Positions 1 through 8,406 of a DNA stretch of 64,000 bases are shown one piece after another. The stretch is from positions 1,317,225 through 1,381,224 of the forward strand of contig NZ_CP061368.1 of assembly GCF_014725735.1 (NCBI RefSeq). The letters are read 5' to 3'. The notes beneath the pieces were generated by a model. The model searched no databases, had not been told where the DNA came from, and saw nothing but the letters and a program-made list of their open reading frames with translations. The stretch comes from Wenzhouxiangella sp. AB-CW3. Its GTDB lineage: Bacteria; Pseudomonadota; Gammaproteobacteria; Xanthomonadales; Wenzhouxiangellaceae. Within the stretch, counting starts at the first letter, position 1; every line of letters begins with the position of its first letter. Position numbers and translations under genes: made by a program.

Positions 1-785
1 ATCTCGCACTGTTCTGCGACTTCGAGAATATTGCCCTGGGCGTACGCGATGCCCGATACGAGGCGTTCGATATTCAGAAAGTCCTGGAAAGACTGCTGCT
101 CAAGGGCAATATCGTGGTCAAGAAGGCCTACTGCGACTGGGGCCGCTACCGGGACTTCAAGCCGCCCATGCACGAGGCAGCGTTTGAGTTGATCGACATC
201 CCGCATGTGCGACAGTCCGGAAAGAATTCGGCCGATATTCGCATGGTGGTCGACGCACTGGATCTGTGCTACACCAAGGAGCATGTCGATACCTTTGTGG
301 TCATCAGTGGCGATTCGGACTTCTCGCCGCTGGTGTCGAAGCTGCGCGAAAACAACAAGACCGTCATTGGCGTGGGGGTCAAGAGTTCAACCTCCGACCT
401 GCTGATGTCCAACTGCGACGAATTCATCTTCTACGATGACCTGATCCGCACCTCTCCCTCCAAGACGGCCAGGAAGAAAGCCACCAAGAAGAAAAAGAAG
501 AAAACCGGCGCCCGGGCAGAAGACGATCGCCAGCAGGAAGCATTCGATCTGTTGCTGGAAACCACCGAGGCGCTGTTTTCCGATCGCGACGCCGAGGAGA
601 AAGTGTGGGGGTCAATGATCAAACAGGCGCTGAAGCGCCGCAAACCGGGTTTCAGCGAAAGCTACCATGGCTTCCGCAACTTCTCCGAACTGCTCAAGGA
701 AGCCGAGAAGCAGGGCCTGCTCGAACTGCAGCACGACGAGAAATCAGGTGGCTACATTATTCGGGGGTTCAGGGCGGAGGATTGA
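1..785 (+). CDS. NYN-domain (LabA/DUF88-type) protein with C-terminal OST-HTH domain, 5' partial
   Basis: The reading frame is open from base 3, so the true start lies upstream of the window. The visible N-terminus reads LALFCDFENIALG, the Asp-x-Glu-Asn start of a NYN (PIN-like) nuclease domain. Further acidic residues follow in DALDLCY and in VVISGDSDFSPLV, the typical second metal-binding motif, so the nuclease site looks intact. A Lys-rich linker (encoded about 470-515) separates this from a C-terminal winged-helix-like OST-HTH/LOTUS domain (about 540-780), which in relatives is proposed to bind RNA. RNA cleavage or binding in the cytoplasm is therefore likely, but the target is unknown. 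It converges on the mscS-like gene, with heptamer arrays in between. Confidence 0.85.
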   Translation, partial: LALFCDFENIALGVRDARYEAFDIQKVLERLLLKGNIVVKKAYCDWGRYRDFKPPMHEAAFELIDIPHVRQSGKNSADIRMVVDALDLCYTKEHVDTFVVISGDSDFSPLVSKLRENNKTVIGVGVKSSTSDLLMSNCDEFIFYDDLIRTSPSKTARKKATKKKKKKTGARAEDDRQQEAFDLLLETTEALFSDRDAEEKVWGSMIKQALKRRKPGFSESYHGFRNFSELLKEAEKQGLLELQHDEKSGGYIIRGFRAED

Positions 786-804
786 AGGCGCGCGATCGCG
801 CGCT

Positions 805-846
805 GTGAAAGGTATAAGGCAAAAGGTGAAAGGTAAGAGGTAAAAG
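805..846 (+). repeat. Heptamer array A-left, 6 units, consensus GTRAAAG
   Basis: Six contiguous 7-base units (GTGAAAG, GTATAAG, GCAAAAG, GTGAAAG, GTAAGAG, GTAAAAG) begin 19 bases after the NYN stop codon. They are imperfect copies. The same unit occurs in reverse complement at 957-984, so the two arrays face each other. Confidence 0.85.
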
Positions 847-874
847 GAGGGGCGTCGGGGCTTCGGTGAAGGGA

Positions 875-909
875 GGTGGCCAAAGGCCAGGCTCATGCCA
901 TTGGCCACC
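875..909. repeat. Perfect 9-bp inverted repeat between heptamer arrays A
   Basis: GGTGGCCAA at 875-883 and TTGGCCACC at 901-909 form a 9-bp stem around a 17-base loop. It sits midway between the two facing arrays in a convergent intergenic region. It could act as a bidirectional terminator-like hairpin, although there is no clear T-run, or be the core of a small repeat element. Confidence 0.6.
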
Positions 910-956
910 CCGGCCATGATTACACGGACGTCATTACCCCCGTCTTGTGTTTATTC

Positions 957-984
957 CTTTCACCTTTCACCTTTCACCTTTCAC
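957..984 (-). repeat. Heptamer array A-right, 4 perfect GTGAAAG units on the minus strand
   Basis: Four exact copies of CTTTCAC on the plus strand read as GTGAAAG on the minus strand. The array overlaps the 3' end of the mscS-like gene and supplies its last codons and stop. Confidence 0.85.
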
Positions 985-1806
985 CGCGTTAGCTTTACTC
1001 TCCTCGTACACATGCACATCACGCTGCGGAAACGGAATCGAGCAACCTGCGGCTTCCAGCTCGGTCTTGAGCTGTTCCAGAAGTTCGCCCCGGACGGGCC
1101 AGAAGTCAGCCGTATTGACCCATGGCCTGACGGCGAAATCGACGCTCGAATCGCCGAGATCCATGAGCATGATGGTTGGCTCTGGATCATCAAGGACTTG
1201 CTCGTGCTTGGCCAGAACACGCGCGATGGTGTCTCGGGCAACCTTCAGGTCGTCGTCGTAGTGCACGCCGATGATCAGGTCGATCCGGCGCGTGTCATAG
1301 GCCGAGTAGTTGGTGATGGGGCTGGAGGTGATGGCGCTGTTGGGCACGACCACGTAGCGGTTGTCCGGTGTTTTCAGTTCAGTGTTGACAATGCCCACGC
1401 GCATGACCGTTCCGGCGACACCTCCGGCTTCAACGAAGTTGTCCCGGGTGAAAGGGCGGAATCCAACCAGCATGATGCCCGAGGCAAAGTTGCTCAGGGA
1501 GCTCTGCAGGGCCAGTCCTACGGCCAGTGCGGCGCCACCAAGTATGGCGATCAACGGCGTGATGGGTACCCCGAGGTAGCCGATGGCGGCTAGTACCACG
1601 GCCACGGTCAGCACGGCGCCGACGATATTACCCAGGAAGCTGACCAGCATGGCGTCGATCTCGCGCTTGACGAGCTGGCGTCGCATGAAGGCGACAATCG
1701 CTCGCACAATCCAGCGACCGACGATAAAGATCAGAATGGCGCCGATGATGTTCACCAGCGCTTCCATGTAGTTCAGTTGCTCGAACCACTCGATGATTTT
1801 GTCCAT
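967..1806 (-). CDS. Small-conductance mechanosensitive channel, MscS family
   Basis: A 279-residue inner-membrane channel of the short MscS type, expected to release solutes on hypo-osmotic shock. The N-terminus has three predicted membrane segments. The third is the Gly/Ala-rich pore helix (ILGGAALAVGLALQSSLSNF, about residues 88-107), followed by the beta domain (NFVEAGGVAGTVMRVGIVNT, VVVPNSAI) and an alpha/beta cytoplasmic domain. The start is supported by AGGAGG a few bases upstream on the minus strand. An oddity is the C-terminal VKGER and stop, which are encoded inside heptamer array A-right, so the natural tail was probably replaced or extended by the repeat. It may be a monocistronic gene. 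Confidence 0.93.
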   Translation of the reverse strand: MDKIIEWFEQLNYMEALVNIIGAILIFIVGRWIVRAIVAFMRRQLVKREIDAMLVSFLGNIVGAVLTVAVVLAAIGYLGVPITPLIAILGGAALAVGLALQSSLSNFASGIMLVGFRPFTRDNFVEAGGVAGTVMRVGIVNTELKTPDNRYVVVPNSAITSSPITNYSAYDTRRIDLIIGVHYDDDLKVARDTIARVLAKHEQVLDDPEPTIMLMDLGDSSVDFAVRPWVNTADFWPVRGELLEQLKTELEAAGCSIPFPQRDVHVYEESKANAVKGER

Positions 1807-1912
1807 GAGGTCCTCCTGAGCCGGTGGATTATTCCTGTCTGCACACGCGGTGTGCTATCGGCAAGCGGTCAGTGTGCAGGAACGGTGTCGACATTACATC
1901 AATTTCGTTGCA

Positions 1913-1940
1913 GGTGACCGGTGACGGGTGACAGGTTGCC
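1913..1940 (+). repeat. Heptamer array B-left, 4 units, GGTGACN-like
   Basis: Four contiguous units (GGTGACC, GGTGACG, GGTGACA, GGTTGCC) lie upstream of the mscS-like gene. They face the complementary array at 2021-2061 across about 80 bases with no gene. Confidence 0.8.
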
Positions 1941-2020
1941 CGGACTTGAGATAGCAGCGGCGACAAGCGGTGGGATTGCAGACTTCGGCCTGATTTTTTC
2001 ATCAGCCCCAAGCGCCCCCG

Positions 2021-2061
2021 TTTCACCTGTCACCCGTAACCCGTCACCCGTCACCCGTCAC
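2021..2061 (-). repeat. Heptamer array B-right, about 6 units of GTGACGG on the minus strand
   Basis: The plus strand reads TTTCAC, CTGTCAC, CCGTAAC and three CCGTCAC units. The reverse complement matches array B-left. The array ends one base before the stop codon of the SDR gene, so it abuts that gene exactly. Confidence 0.85.
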
Positions 2062-2062
2062 A

Positions 2063-2833
2063 TTATTTCGGTTCCAGTCGCACCGCACCGTCAAGCCGCA
2101 GGGTGCTGCCGTTGAGGTAGGCGTTCTCGACGATATGGGCAGCCAGGCGGGCGAACTCCTCGGGTTTGCCCAGGCGCTTGGGGAAGGGGATGGACTCAGC
2201 CAGGGCCTGTTGCACCTTTTCGGGCATGATGTCGATCATGGGAGTGTGGAACACACCTGGTGCGATGGTCATGACCCGAACGCCGAAGCGGGTGAATTCG
2301 CGCGCCATGGGCAGGGTCATGCCGACCACGCCACCTTTGGAAGCCGAATAAGCGGCCTGGCCGATCTGCCCTTCGTAGGCGGCCACGGATGCGGTATTGA
2401 TGATTACACCGCGCTCGTTGTCGTCATTGGCCTCGTTGTGCTGCATCAGGTTGGCCGCGGCCTTGGCCACGTTGAAGCTGCCTACCAGGTTGACCATGAC
2501 GGTTTTCGAGAAGGTTTCCAGAGGCATCGGTGCTTCACGCCCGAGCACGCGCCCGGCGCCGAGGATGCCGGCACAGTTGACGGCCACGTTGAGTCCGCCC
2601 AGCCAGTCGCTGGCTTCGCCAAGCACCTTTTCCACGTCGGCCTCGCTGGTGACGTCGACGCGGAAGAACTTCGCCTTGCCCTCGCCGAGCTGACCGACGG
2701 CCTCGGTGGCCTTTTCATCGTTGACATCAAGCAGGGCAATCTTGCCGCCCAGCGAAGCGAAGTGCTCGGCCACGGCCAGTCCCAGGCCGGAAACACCGCC
2801 GGTGATGACGGCACGAATGTCACTGGTCTTCAT
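2063..2833 (-). CDS. SDR-family 3-hydroxyacyl-CoA dehydrogenase (HSD17B10-like)
   Basis: A 256-residue classical short-chain dehydrogenase. The NAD-binding TGGVSGLG motif is near residue 11, followed by NCAG, a catalytic Ser in INTASVAAY, and the YSASK active-site pair (about residues 160-164). The PGVFHTPM and LDGAVRLEPK segments resemble type-2 3-hydroxyacyl-CoA dehydrogenases, which oxidise 3-hydroxyacyl-CoA in fatty-acid or branched-chain amino-acid breakdown. Substrate assignment is by family resemblance only. The 3' end touches heptamer array B-right. There is no beta-oxidation operon around it: hslU lies 84 bases upstream in the same direction but is functionally unrelated. Confidence 0.88.
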   Translation of the reverse strand: MKTSDIRAVITGGVSGLGLAVAEHFASLGGKIALLDVNDEKATEAVGQLGEGKAKFFRVDVTSEADVEKVLGEASDWLGGLNVAVNCAGILGAGRVLGREAPMPLETFSKTVMVNLVGSFNVAKAAANLMQHNEANDDNERGVIINTASVAAYEGQIGQAAYSASKGGVVGMTLPMAREFTRFGVRVMTIAPGVFHTPMIDIMPEKVQQALAESIPFPKRLGKPEEFARLAAHIVENAYLNGSTLRLDGAVRLEPK

Positions 2834-2917
2834 GTTCGACTCCTTCGTGTTTTTTCAGGTGCGATCACGCCATGTCGCGCAGACGTGATTCAGTTCGAAT
2901 GTCTGTTATCTGAGTGA

Positions 2918-4258
2918 TCAGAGGATGTAGCGACTGAGGTCCTCGTTGCCGGCAAGGTCTTCCAGGTACTGGTCGACGTAAGCTGCATCGATGGACAGTT
3001 TCTCACCCGACCGGTCCGGGGCTGCATAAGAAATGTCCTCCAGCAGCCGTTCCATGACGGTATGCAGGCGCCGGGCGCCGATGTTCTCGGTCGACTCGTT
3101 GACCGAATAGCTGATCTCGGCCAGACGGTGGATGGCATCGTCGGTGAACTCGACATCCACGCCTTCGGTGGCCAGCAGGGCCGTGTACTGTTCGGTCAGC
3201 GATGCATCGGTCTCGGTCAGGATGCGCTTGAAGTCGTCGGCCGTCAGGGCCCTGAGTTCGACGCGAATGGGCAGTCGCCCCTGCAGTTCTGGCACCAGGT
3301 CCGAGGGCTTGGCGACATGGAAGGCGCCGGAAGCGATGAACAGCATGTGATCGGTGTTGATCGGTCCGTAACGGGTGTTGACGGTCGAGCCTTCGACCAG
3401 CGGGAGCAGGTCGCGCTGAACACCTTCGCGCGAGACCTCGCCGGAAGAACCGCCTTCCGCCCGGCGGGCGACCTTGTCGATTTCGTCGATGAAGACGATG
3501 CCGTTCTCCTCGGCCATGGCCAGCGCCTGCTGCTTGACTTCCTCGTCGTTGATCATGCGCGCGGCTTCCTGCTCGATGAGCAGGGGAATGGCGTCCTTGA
3601 CCTTCATGCGGCGCTTCTGCTTGCGTTGCCCGGACATGTTGGAAAACATCTGCTGCAACTGGCTGGTCATTTCTTCCATGCCGGGTGGCGCCATGATCTC
3701 GACTCCGATGTTCATGTCCACATCGATTTCGATCTCGCGTTCATTGAAGTCGCCATTGAGCAGGCGGGTGAACATCTTGCGCCGGGTTTCGGACTGGTTG
3801 TCCTCCGGCTCCTCGGGAGAGTTGGCGAACCCGGTGGCCTGCCGCTTTGGCAGCATGATATCGACCACCCGCTCGACCGCGGCATCTTCGGCGCGTGAAC
3901 GAACCTTGTCCATGGCTTCGTCGCGGGCCATCTTGACGGCCGCTTCGACCAGGTCGCGCACGATGGCCTCGACATCCTTGCCGACATAGCCGACTTCGGT
4001 AAATTTGGTGGCCTCGACCTTCACGAAGGGTGCGCGGGCCAGGCGTGCCAGGCGTCGTGCGATCTCGGTCTTGCCGACCCCGGTGGGGCCGATCATCAGG
4101 ATGTTCTTGGGCGTAATCTCCTTGCGCAACTTCTCGTCCACCTGCAGGCGGCGCCAGCGGTTTCTGAGTGCGATGGCGACGGCGCGCTTGGCGGCCGCCT
4201 GTCCAATGATGTGGCGGTCCAGTTCCTGGACAATCTCGCGTGGGGTCATCTGCGACAT
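2918..4258 (-). CDS. hslU: HslU, ATPase subunit of the HslVU (ClpYQ) protease
   Basis: A 446-residue AAA+ unfoldase of normal family length. It shows the N-terminal [16 protein letters not shown] motif, Walker A GPTGVGKT (about residues 55-62), the inserted I-domain (about 110-240), Walker B in [10 protein letters not shown], and a C-terminal RYIL tail, which in the family docks into HslV. It unfolds substrates and feeds them into the HslV chamber in the cytoplasm. Its start lies 11 bases after the hslV stop with AAGGA upstream, so the two form an operon in the usual V-U order. Confidence 0.98.
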   Translation of the reverse strand: MSQMTPREIVQELDRHIIGQAAAKRAVAIALRNRWRRLQVDEKLRKEITPKNILMIGPTGVGKTEIARRLARLARAPFVKVEATKFTEVGYVGKDVEAIVRDLVEAAVKMARDEAMDKVRSRAEDAAVERVVDIMLPKRQATGFANSPEEPEDNQSETRRKMFTRLLNGDFNEREIEIDVDMNIGVEIMAPPGMEEMTSQLQQMFSNMSGQRKQKRRMKVKDAIPLLIEQEAARMINDEEVKQQALAMAEENGIVFIDEIDKVARRAEGGSSGEVSREGVQRDLLPLVEGSTVNTRYGPINTDHMLFIASGAFHVAKPSDLVPELQGRLPIRVELRALTADDFKRILTETDASLTEQYTALLATEGVDVEFTDDAIHRLAEISYSVNESTENIGARRLHTVMERLLEDISYAAPDRSGEKLSIDAAYVDQYLEDLAGNEDLSRYIL

Positions 4259-4269
4259 TTGAAGATCCT

Positions 4270-4827
4270 TCAGTCCAACGTGCCGGATTCGATATCCAGC
4301 GTCTCGACAGTGAAATTGTGGTTGGTGTAGATGCAGATCTCGCCGGCGATGGTCAGCGCCTCGCGGCAGATGCTCTCGGCATCGAGATCGGTGTGGCGCT
4401 GCAGTGCCCGTGCTGCCGACTGGGCAAACGGGCCGCCGGAGCCGATGGCGATGAGGCCCTCTTCAGGCTCGATGACATCGCCGTTGCCCGAAATGATCAG
4501 GGATGCTTCCTGGTCGGCCACGGCCAGCAGGGCTTCCAGGCGTCGCAGCAGGCGGTCGGTGCGCCAGTCCTTGGCCAGCTCCACCGCAGCCCGCGTGAGA
4601 TGTCCGGAGTGCATCTCCAGCTTCGACTCGAAACGTTCGAACAGCGTGAATGCATCGGCGGTGGCGCCGGCAAAACCGGCCAGTACGCGGTTCTTGTAGA
4701 GTCGGCGCACCTTGCGTGCGTTGGATTTCATGACGGTGTTGCCGAGCGAAACCTGACCGTCGCCGGCAATCACCACCTGGTTGGCGCGCCGCACCGACAC
4801 GATCGTTGTTCCCCGATACTGTTCCAT
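4270..4827 (-). CDS. hslV: HslV, peptidase subunit of the HslVU protease
   Basis: 185 residues starting at the ATG that gives MEQYRG followed by TTIVSVRR. Upstream in-frame starts would add an unrelated 36-residue extension and are rejected. The active site is an N-terminal Thr, so the six-residue propeptide must be removed, as in betaproteobacterial HslV; E. coli has only Met before Thr. NGDV, IAIGSGG and the CIYTNH segment are conserved. It is a self-compartmentalised threonine protease, working as a double hexamer with HslU. The operon has a candidate heat-shock promoter upstream. Confidence 0.97.
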   Translation of the reverse strand: MEQYRGTTIVSVRRANQVVIAGDGQVSLGNTVMKSNARKVRRLYKNRVLAGFAGATADAFTLFERFESKLEMHSGHLTRAAVELAKDWRTDRLLRRLEALLAVADQEASLIISGNGDVIEPEEGLIAIGSGGPFAQSAARALQRHTDLDAESICREALTIAGEICIYTNHNFTVETLDIESGTLD

Positions 4828-4860
4828 GATTGTGGCTGCCTGTTGCGGGTTGAATGTGCA

Positions 4861-4890
4861 ACATGGGGACGGTGGCGGCGCAGGACAATC
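4861..4890 (-). promoter_or_regulatory. Possible sigma-32 heat-shock promoter for hslVU
   Basis: The minus strand carries CCCCATGT (4861-4868), a match to the sigma-32 -10 pattern CCCCATNT, 33 bases before the hslV ATG. A weak -35-like GATTGTC lies 15 bases further upstream (4884-4890). hslVU is a classical heat-shock operon in E. coli, which raises the prior, but the -35 match is poor. Confidence 0.4.
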
Positions 4891-4970
4891 ATCTCTCGCC
4901 GTTGCCCCGGAGTTTCCGGGCGGGCCGATGTGCATGTCATCGTCCGGTCCGACAGTGTATCCTCACGTTC

Positions 4971-5726
4971 ATGGTTGCTGTTTTGCGCCGAGTCATTCTG
5001 TCTACAGGCCTTGCGTTGGCCGCCACGCTGTGGCTGGCGGGCACTGCCTGGTCAACCACTGCCCCGGAGCCGGAGACCGAAGGGTCGCGAACCTCGCCCG
5101 GCGAGTCTGCCGAGCAGTCCACCGCCCGGGTCACTGGTCGTCTTGAGCTGGTGTCCGAAGATGGCGAGCCAGTACGGAAGCGCCACGAGTTCGCCAATGC
5201 GGTGGTCTACTTCGAGCCTGATGAATCGCCGGCTGTTGCAGAGCATGACGCAATGGTCGAGATGACCACGCGGCGGCGAGAGTTCGTGCCCCGAGTACTG
5301 GCGGTTGCAGCCGGCACCGAAGTTCGGTTTCCGAACGAGGATCCCATCCTGCACAACGTGTTCTCCACTTCCGGTGACAACCGATTCGACCTGGGTGTGT
5401 ACGGTGAAGGCTCCGGCGAGACCCATCGTTTCGAGCATCCCGGCCTGGTGCGGGTGTTCTGCAACGTCCACTCGCGCATGTCCGCCCACATCGTGGTCGT
5501 TGACGGGCCCTATTTCACCAAGCCCGATCGCGACGGTCGTTTCGTGCTTGAAGACCTGCCCGTCGGTCCCGGCCGGCTCACCATCTGGCATGAGCGCTCC
5601 AGCGCCGAGCGCATCGACATCGACCTGGAAGCCGGCGACGAGCATGTGCACGATGCCTGGCTGGAGCTGACCGTACGCGAAGCCGAGTCTCCCCCCCGGC
5701 GCATGCGTCGTCGCGGAAGGTATTGA
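4971..5726 (+). CDS. Secreted cupredoxin-domain (plastocyanin-like) copper protein
   Basis: 251 residues with an N-terminal signal peptide (LRRVILSTGLALAATLWLAGTAWS). The cupredoxin-like core spans about residues 110-180. Likely type-1 copper ligands are visible: His in PILHNVFS and the Cys-x-x-His-x-x-Met group in FCNVHSRM. A C-terminal carboxypeptidase-regulatory-like beta domain (DGRFVLEDLPVGPGRLTIWHE) follows. Relatives are often annotated as methylamine-utilisation proteins, but no methylamine genes are present. The stop overlaps the start region of the kinase gene, so the two are co-transcribed. A periplasmic copper or redox sensing or carrier role is an inference from this coupling. 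Confidence 0.82.
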   Translation: MVAVLRRVILSTGLALAATLWLAGTAWSTTAPEPETEGSRTSPGESAEQSTARVTGRLELVSEDGEPVRKRHEFANAVVYFEPDESPAVAEHDAMVEMTTRRREFVPRVLAVAAGTEVRFPNEDPILHNVFSTSGDNRFDLGVYGEGSGETHRFEHPGLVRVFCNVHSRMSAHIVVVDGPYFTKPDRDGRFVLEDLPVGPGRLTIWHERSSAERIDIDLEAGDEHVHDAWLELTVREAESPPRRMRRRGRY

Positions 5727-5731
5727 GTGTC

Positions 5732-8308
5732 ATGAACTCACTCGCCGCGAGAATCGCCATCGTCACGGTTGTTCTGGTCAGCCTGGCCGTGACCATCGCG
5801 ATTGGCGCAACCTGGCTGATGAGCCAGCGCATTGCCTCGGAGGCGGTCAGCGATTCGCTGGAAGCAACCCAGGCCATGCAGCGGTATCTGCAAACCTCGC
5901 GGGCGCGTGAGCTGGCGCTCACCACCGACCTGCTGGCCGCCGACCCGCATGACACCGCGTACCTGGTTGAAGCCACCAGGGGGCAGTTCGACGATGACGA
6001 AGAGATCGATCTGCGCTCCATACTTGACCTCGTCGACGACCGGCGGCGGGAGATGGGCTTTGATTTCGCCATGATGCTCGATGCCAACGGACAGGTGCTG
6101 GTGCACACCGACCGTCCCGACGCCGGTGGCAGAATGCTTGGAGACCACCCGATGGTGGCCACAGTCATGGATGATCTGATTCCGGACTACGGCCCCTGGC
6201 GCGAGGGGAGTCGCCTGTTCAACGTGGCCGTGGTGCCGCTGGCCACGGCCTTCGAGGTCATCGGCTACCTGGTCACCGGGCTGGCCATCGACGATGATGT
6301 GGCCGCCGATATCAAGCGGGTGACCGGCATCGATGTTGCCTTTGTCTCTCTGGAAGAGGAGCGTGAGCAACTCGGAGCAAGCACGCTCGACATGCGCCAG
6401 GGTGAACAGCTCTTTGGGCAATTGGCCGATTCCGGCGACACGCTGGCCCTTCTGCGGGCCGGACAGCCCGTAAGCCGGCTGGACATCGATCTCGGTGGCG
6501 AGGCCTGGGTGGCCCGACTCGAACCGATTTCTGCGCCTGGCGGCGAAGTGCTGGGTGCGGCGATCGCCATCGATTCCCTCGATGCCCGCCTGGCCGGTTT
6601 CCGCACGCTCCAGACCGCCTTGATCAGTGGCGGGGCGCTGGCCATTCTGGTCGCGCTGGCCCTGTCGTTGCTGGTTGCCCGCCGTATTGCCCGTCCGGTG
6701 GGTCAGCTTGCGGCTGTCGCCGACCAGGCCGCCCAGGGTGATTACGAGCAATCCATCGACATCCGGCGCAGGGACGAAGTCGGCACCCTGGCCCGCGCCA
6801 TCAATCGCCTGCTCGCCGACCTGCGCGAGCAGCAAGAGATTGCCGGCTACGTCACTGATCTATCGCGCCAGCTGGAAGAACACAGCGCTCCGTCGTCTGA
6901 AAGAACCATTCCGGACCCAGCCGGCGAGGTCGGGTCGGGCCCGGCCTGGCTGGCCGGCATCGAATGGCCGAATGATGCAGGCGGGTGGGAAGCCAGTCTG
7001 CCCGACCTGGTCGGCATGGCCTCCCGGCACCAGGCCAGCCTTGTACCCGGTGGTGCCGCCCGGGTGCTGCTGGTCATAGAGTCTGATCGTACCGACCGCT
7101 TGACCGGGCTGCTTTCCGACCTGCTCGGGCTGACTGCTCACCAGGACGACCAGCCTGGTCTTGCCCTGGCCTACGGCAATGTTGACAGCGCCAGACTCGA
7201 ACTTGGCTCGGCCTGCTACCCGATACTGTCCGGCAAAGCGGTGACGCACATCGAGGTTTTGCTGCATGAGGCCGGTCCGGGTCGCATGCTGGTGTCGCCG
7301 GCCGCGAGCAAGCAGCTCAAGCCGCTGATAGAAGCCGATCGCGTCGAAACGGCCATCGTTGACGGCCGCTCGGGCCGCCGGCGCTTCCACCAGGTGCTCG
7401 CAGTCGCCGCGAGTGACGATCCCGACGCCACGACCACGGCGGATGTTGCCCCCATCACCCGGCCGCGAACAGTGCTGGCCGAAGGGCATGTGCTGGGAGA
7501 GCGCTTCGAGATACTCGAGGCGCTGGGAGAGGGTGCCATGGGCAGCGTTTACCGGGCGCGCGATCACAAGCTCGATGACGTGGTCGCGCTCAAGTTGCTC
7601 AAGCCGTCACTGGGCGAGGACCCTGAGTACCTGGAGCGCATGAAAAGCGAGATCCGGCTGGCGCGCCGTATCACCCATTCCAACGTGTTGCGCACCCACG
7701 ACTTCTTCGAGCTCGACGGCCTGCCCGTCATCTCAATGGAGTATGTCCGGGGTGTCACCCTGGACCAGTTGCTTGAACGTTCCGGCCGTCTCAGCCTGGC
7801 TGCGGGATTGCGAGTCAGCGCCCAGGTGCTCAAGGGGCTGCAGGCTGCCCATGATGCCGGGGTGCTGCACCGTGACATCAAGCCTGGCAACATCATCCTC
7901 GACCCCCGCGGCAATGCCCGCCTGATGGACTTTGGTATTGCCCGCCAGGCGGTCGATGAAGGCAAGGATCTGACGCAGGCCGGTGCTATCGTCGGCACCG
8001 CAAACTACATGGCACCGGAAGTCTTGCTCGGAGAAATCGCCGATGTGCGCAGCGACATCTACTCGACCGGCGTGATGATGCACCAGCTGTTCACCGGTCG
8101 GCTTCCGTTTTCCGGCAAGACCTCGATGGAGGTCTGCATGGCCCATGTTCAGAAAGATCCGGCGCCGCCATCGGAGTACTGGCCAGAGATTCCCACCATG
8201 CTCGAAACCATCATTCTCGACTGCATGGCCAAGAAACCCGAACAGCGGCCCGCCAGCGCACGAGTGCTGCTGGAGCAGCTCTTGAAAGTACGCCGCGAAG
8301 CGGGGTGA
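5732..8308 (+). CDS. Membrane receptor Ser/Thr protein kinase with HAMP and degenerate cyclase-like region
   Basis: About 858 residues from ATG 5732; GGAAGG lies 11 bases upstream, and the TTG at 5723 is too close to it. Order of parts: N-terminal membrane helix (about 8-30), extracytoplasmic sensor region (to about 285), second helix (about 295-318), HAMP (about 320-375), a region around residues 440-570 whose GNVDSARLELG and GRMLVSPAA segments resemble a class III nucleotide cyclase without its metal-binding residues, and a complete kinase domain (about 588-855). The kinase has LGEGAMGSVY, the VALKLL lysine, HRDIKPGN, DFGIA and GTANYMAPE, so it should be active. It lies directly after the cupredoxin gene and before an outer-membrane barrel gene. 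Confidence 0.9.
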   Translation: MNSLAARIAIVTVVLVSLAVTIAIGATWLMSQRIASEAVSDSLEATQAMQRYLQTSRARELALTTDLLAADPHDTAYLVEATRGQFDDDEEIDLRSILDLVDDRRREMGFDFAMMLDANGQVLVHTDRPDAGGRMLGDHPMVATVMDDLIPDYGPWREGSRLFNVAVVPLATAFEVIGYLVTGLAIDDDVAADIKRVTGIDVAFVSLEEEREQLGASTLDMRQGEQLFGQLADSGDTLALLRAGQPVSRLDIDLGGEAWVARLEPISAPGGEVLGAAIAIDSLDARLAGFRTLQTALISGGALAILVALALSLLVARRIARPVGQLAAVADQAAQGDYEQSIDIRRRDEVGTLARAINRLLADLREQQEIAGYVTDLSRQLEEHSAPSSERTIPDPAGEVGSGPAWLAGIEWPNDAGGWEASLPDLVGMASRHQASLVPGGAARVLLVIESDRTDRLTGLLSDLLGLTAHQDDQPGLALAYGNVDSARLELGSACYPILSGKAVTHIEVLLHEAGPGRMLVSPAASKQLKPLIEADRVETAIVDGRSGRRRFHQVLAVAASDDPDATTTADVAPITRPRTVLAEGHVLGERFEILEALGEGAMGSVYRARDHKLDDVVALKLLKPSLGEDPEYLERMKSEIRLARRITHSNVLRTHDFFELDGLPVISMEYVRGVTLDQLLERSGRLSLAAGLRVSAQVLKGLQAAHDAGVLHRDIKPGNIILDPRGNARLMDFGIARQAVDEGKDLTQAGAIVGTANYMAPEVLLGEIADVRSDIYSTGVMMHQLFTGRLPFSGKTSMEVCMAHVQKDPAPPSEYWPEIPTMLETIILDCMAKKPEQRPASARVLLEQLLKVRREAG

Positions 8309-8323
8309 TCGGCGCGCGGTTGT

Positions 8324-8352
8324 TTGCACCTGTTTTCCGCCTGCCCTAGAAT
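8324..8352 (+). promoter_or_regulatory. Candidate sigma-70 promoter for the outer-membrane barrel gene
   Basis: TTGCAC (8324-8329) and TAGAAT (8347-8352) are separated by exactly 17 bases and lie 54 bases upstream of the next ATG. The -10 matches consensus at five of six positions, the -35 at three of six. Confidence 0.5.
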
Positions 8353-8406
8353 CGAATCAGCATCCAACGGCCCGCCAGACCGGCGTTCGCCTTGAGGGAG
8401 ATTGCC

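Noticed and set aside
967-1593. Long plus-strand frames opposite the mscS-like gene
   Set aside because: They are antisense to a clear gene and show no family similarity; such frames are common in high-G+C DNA.
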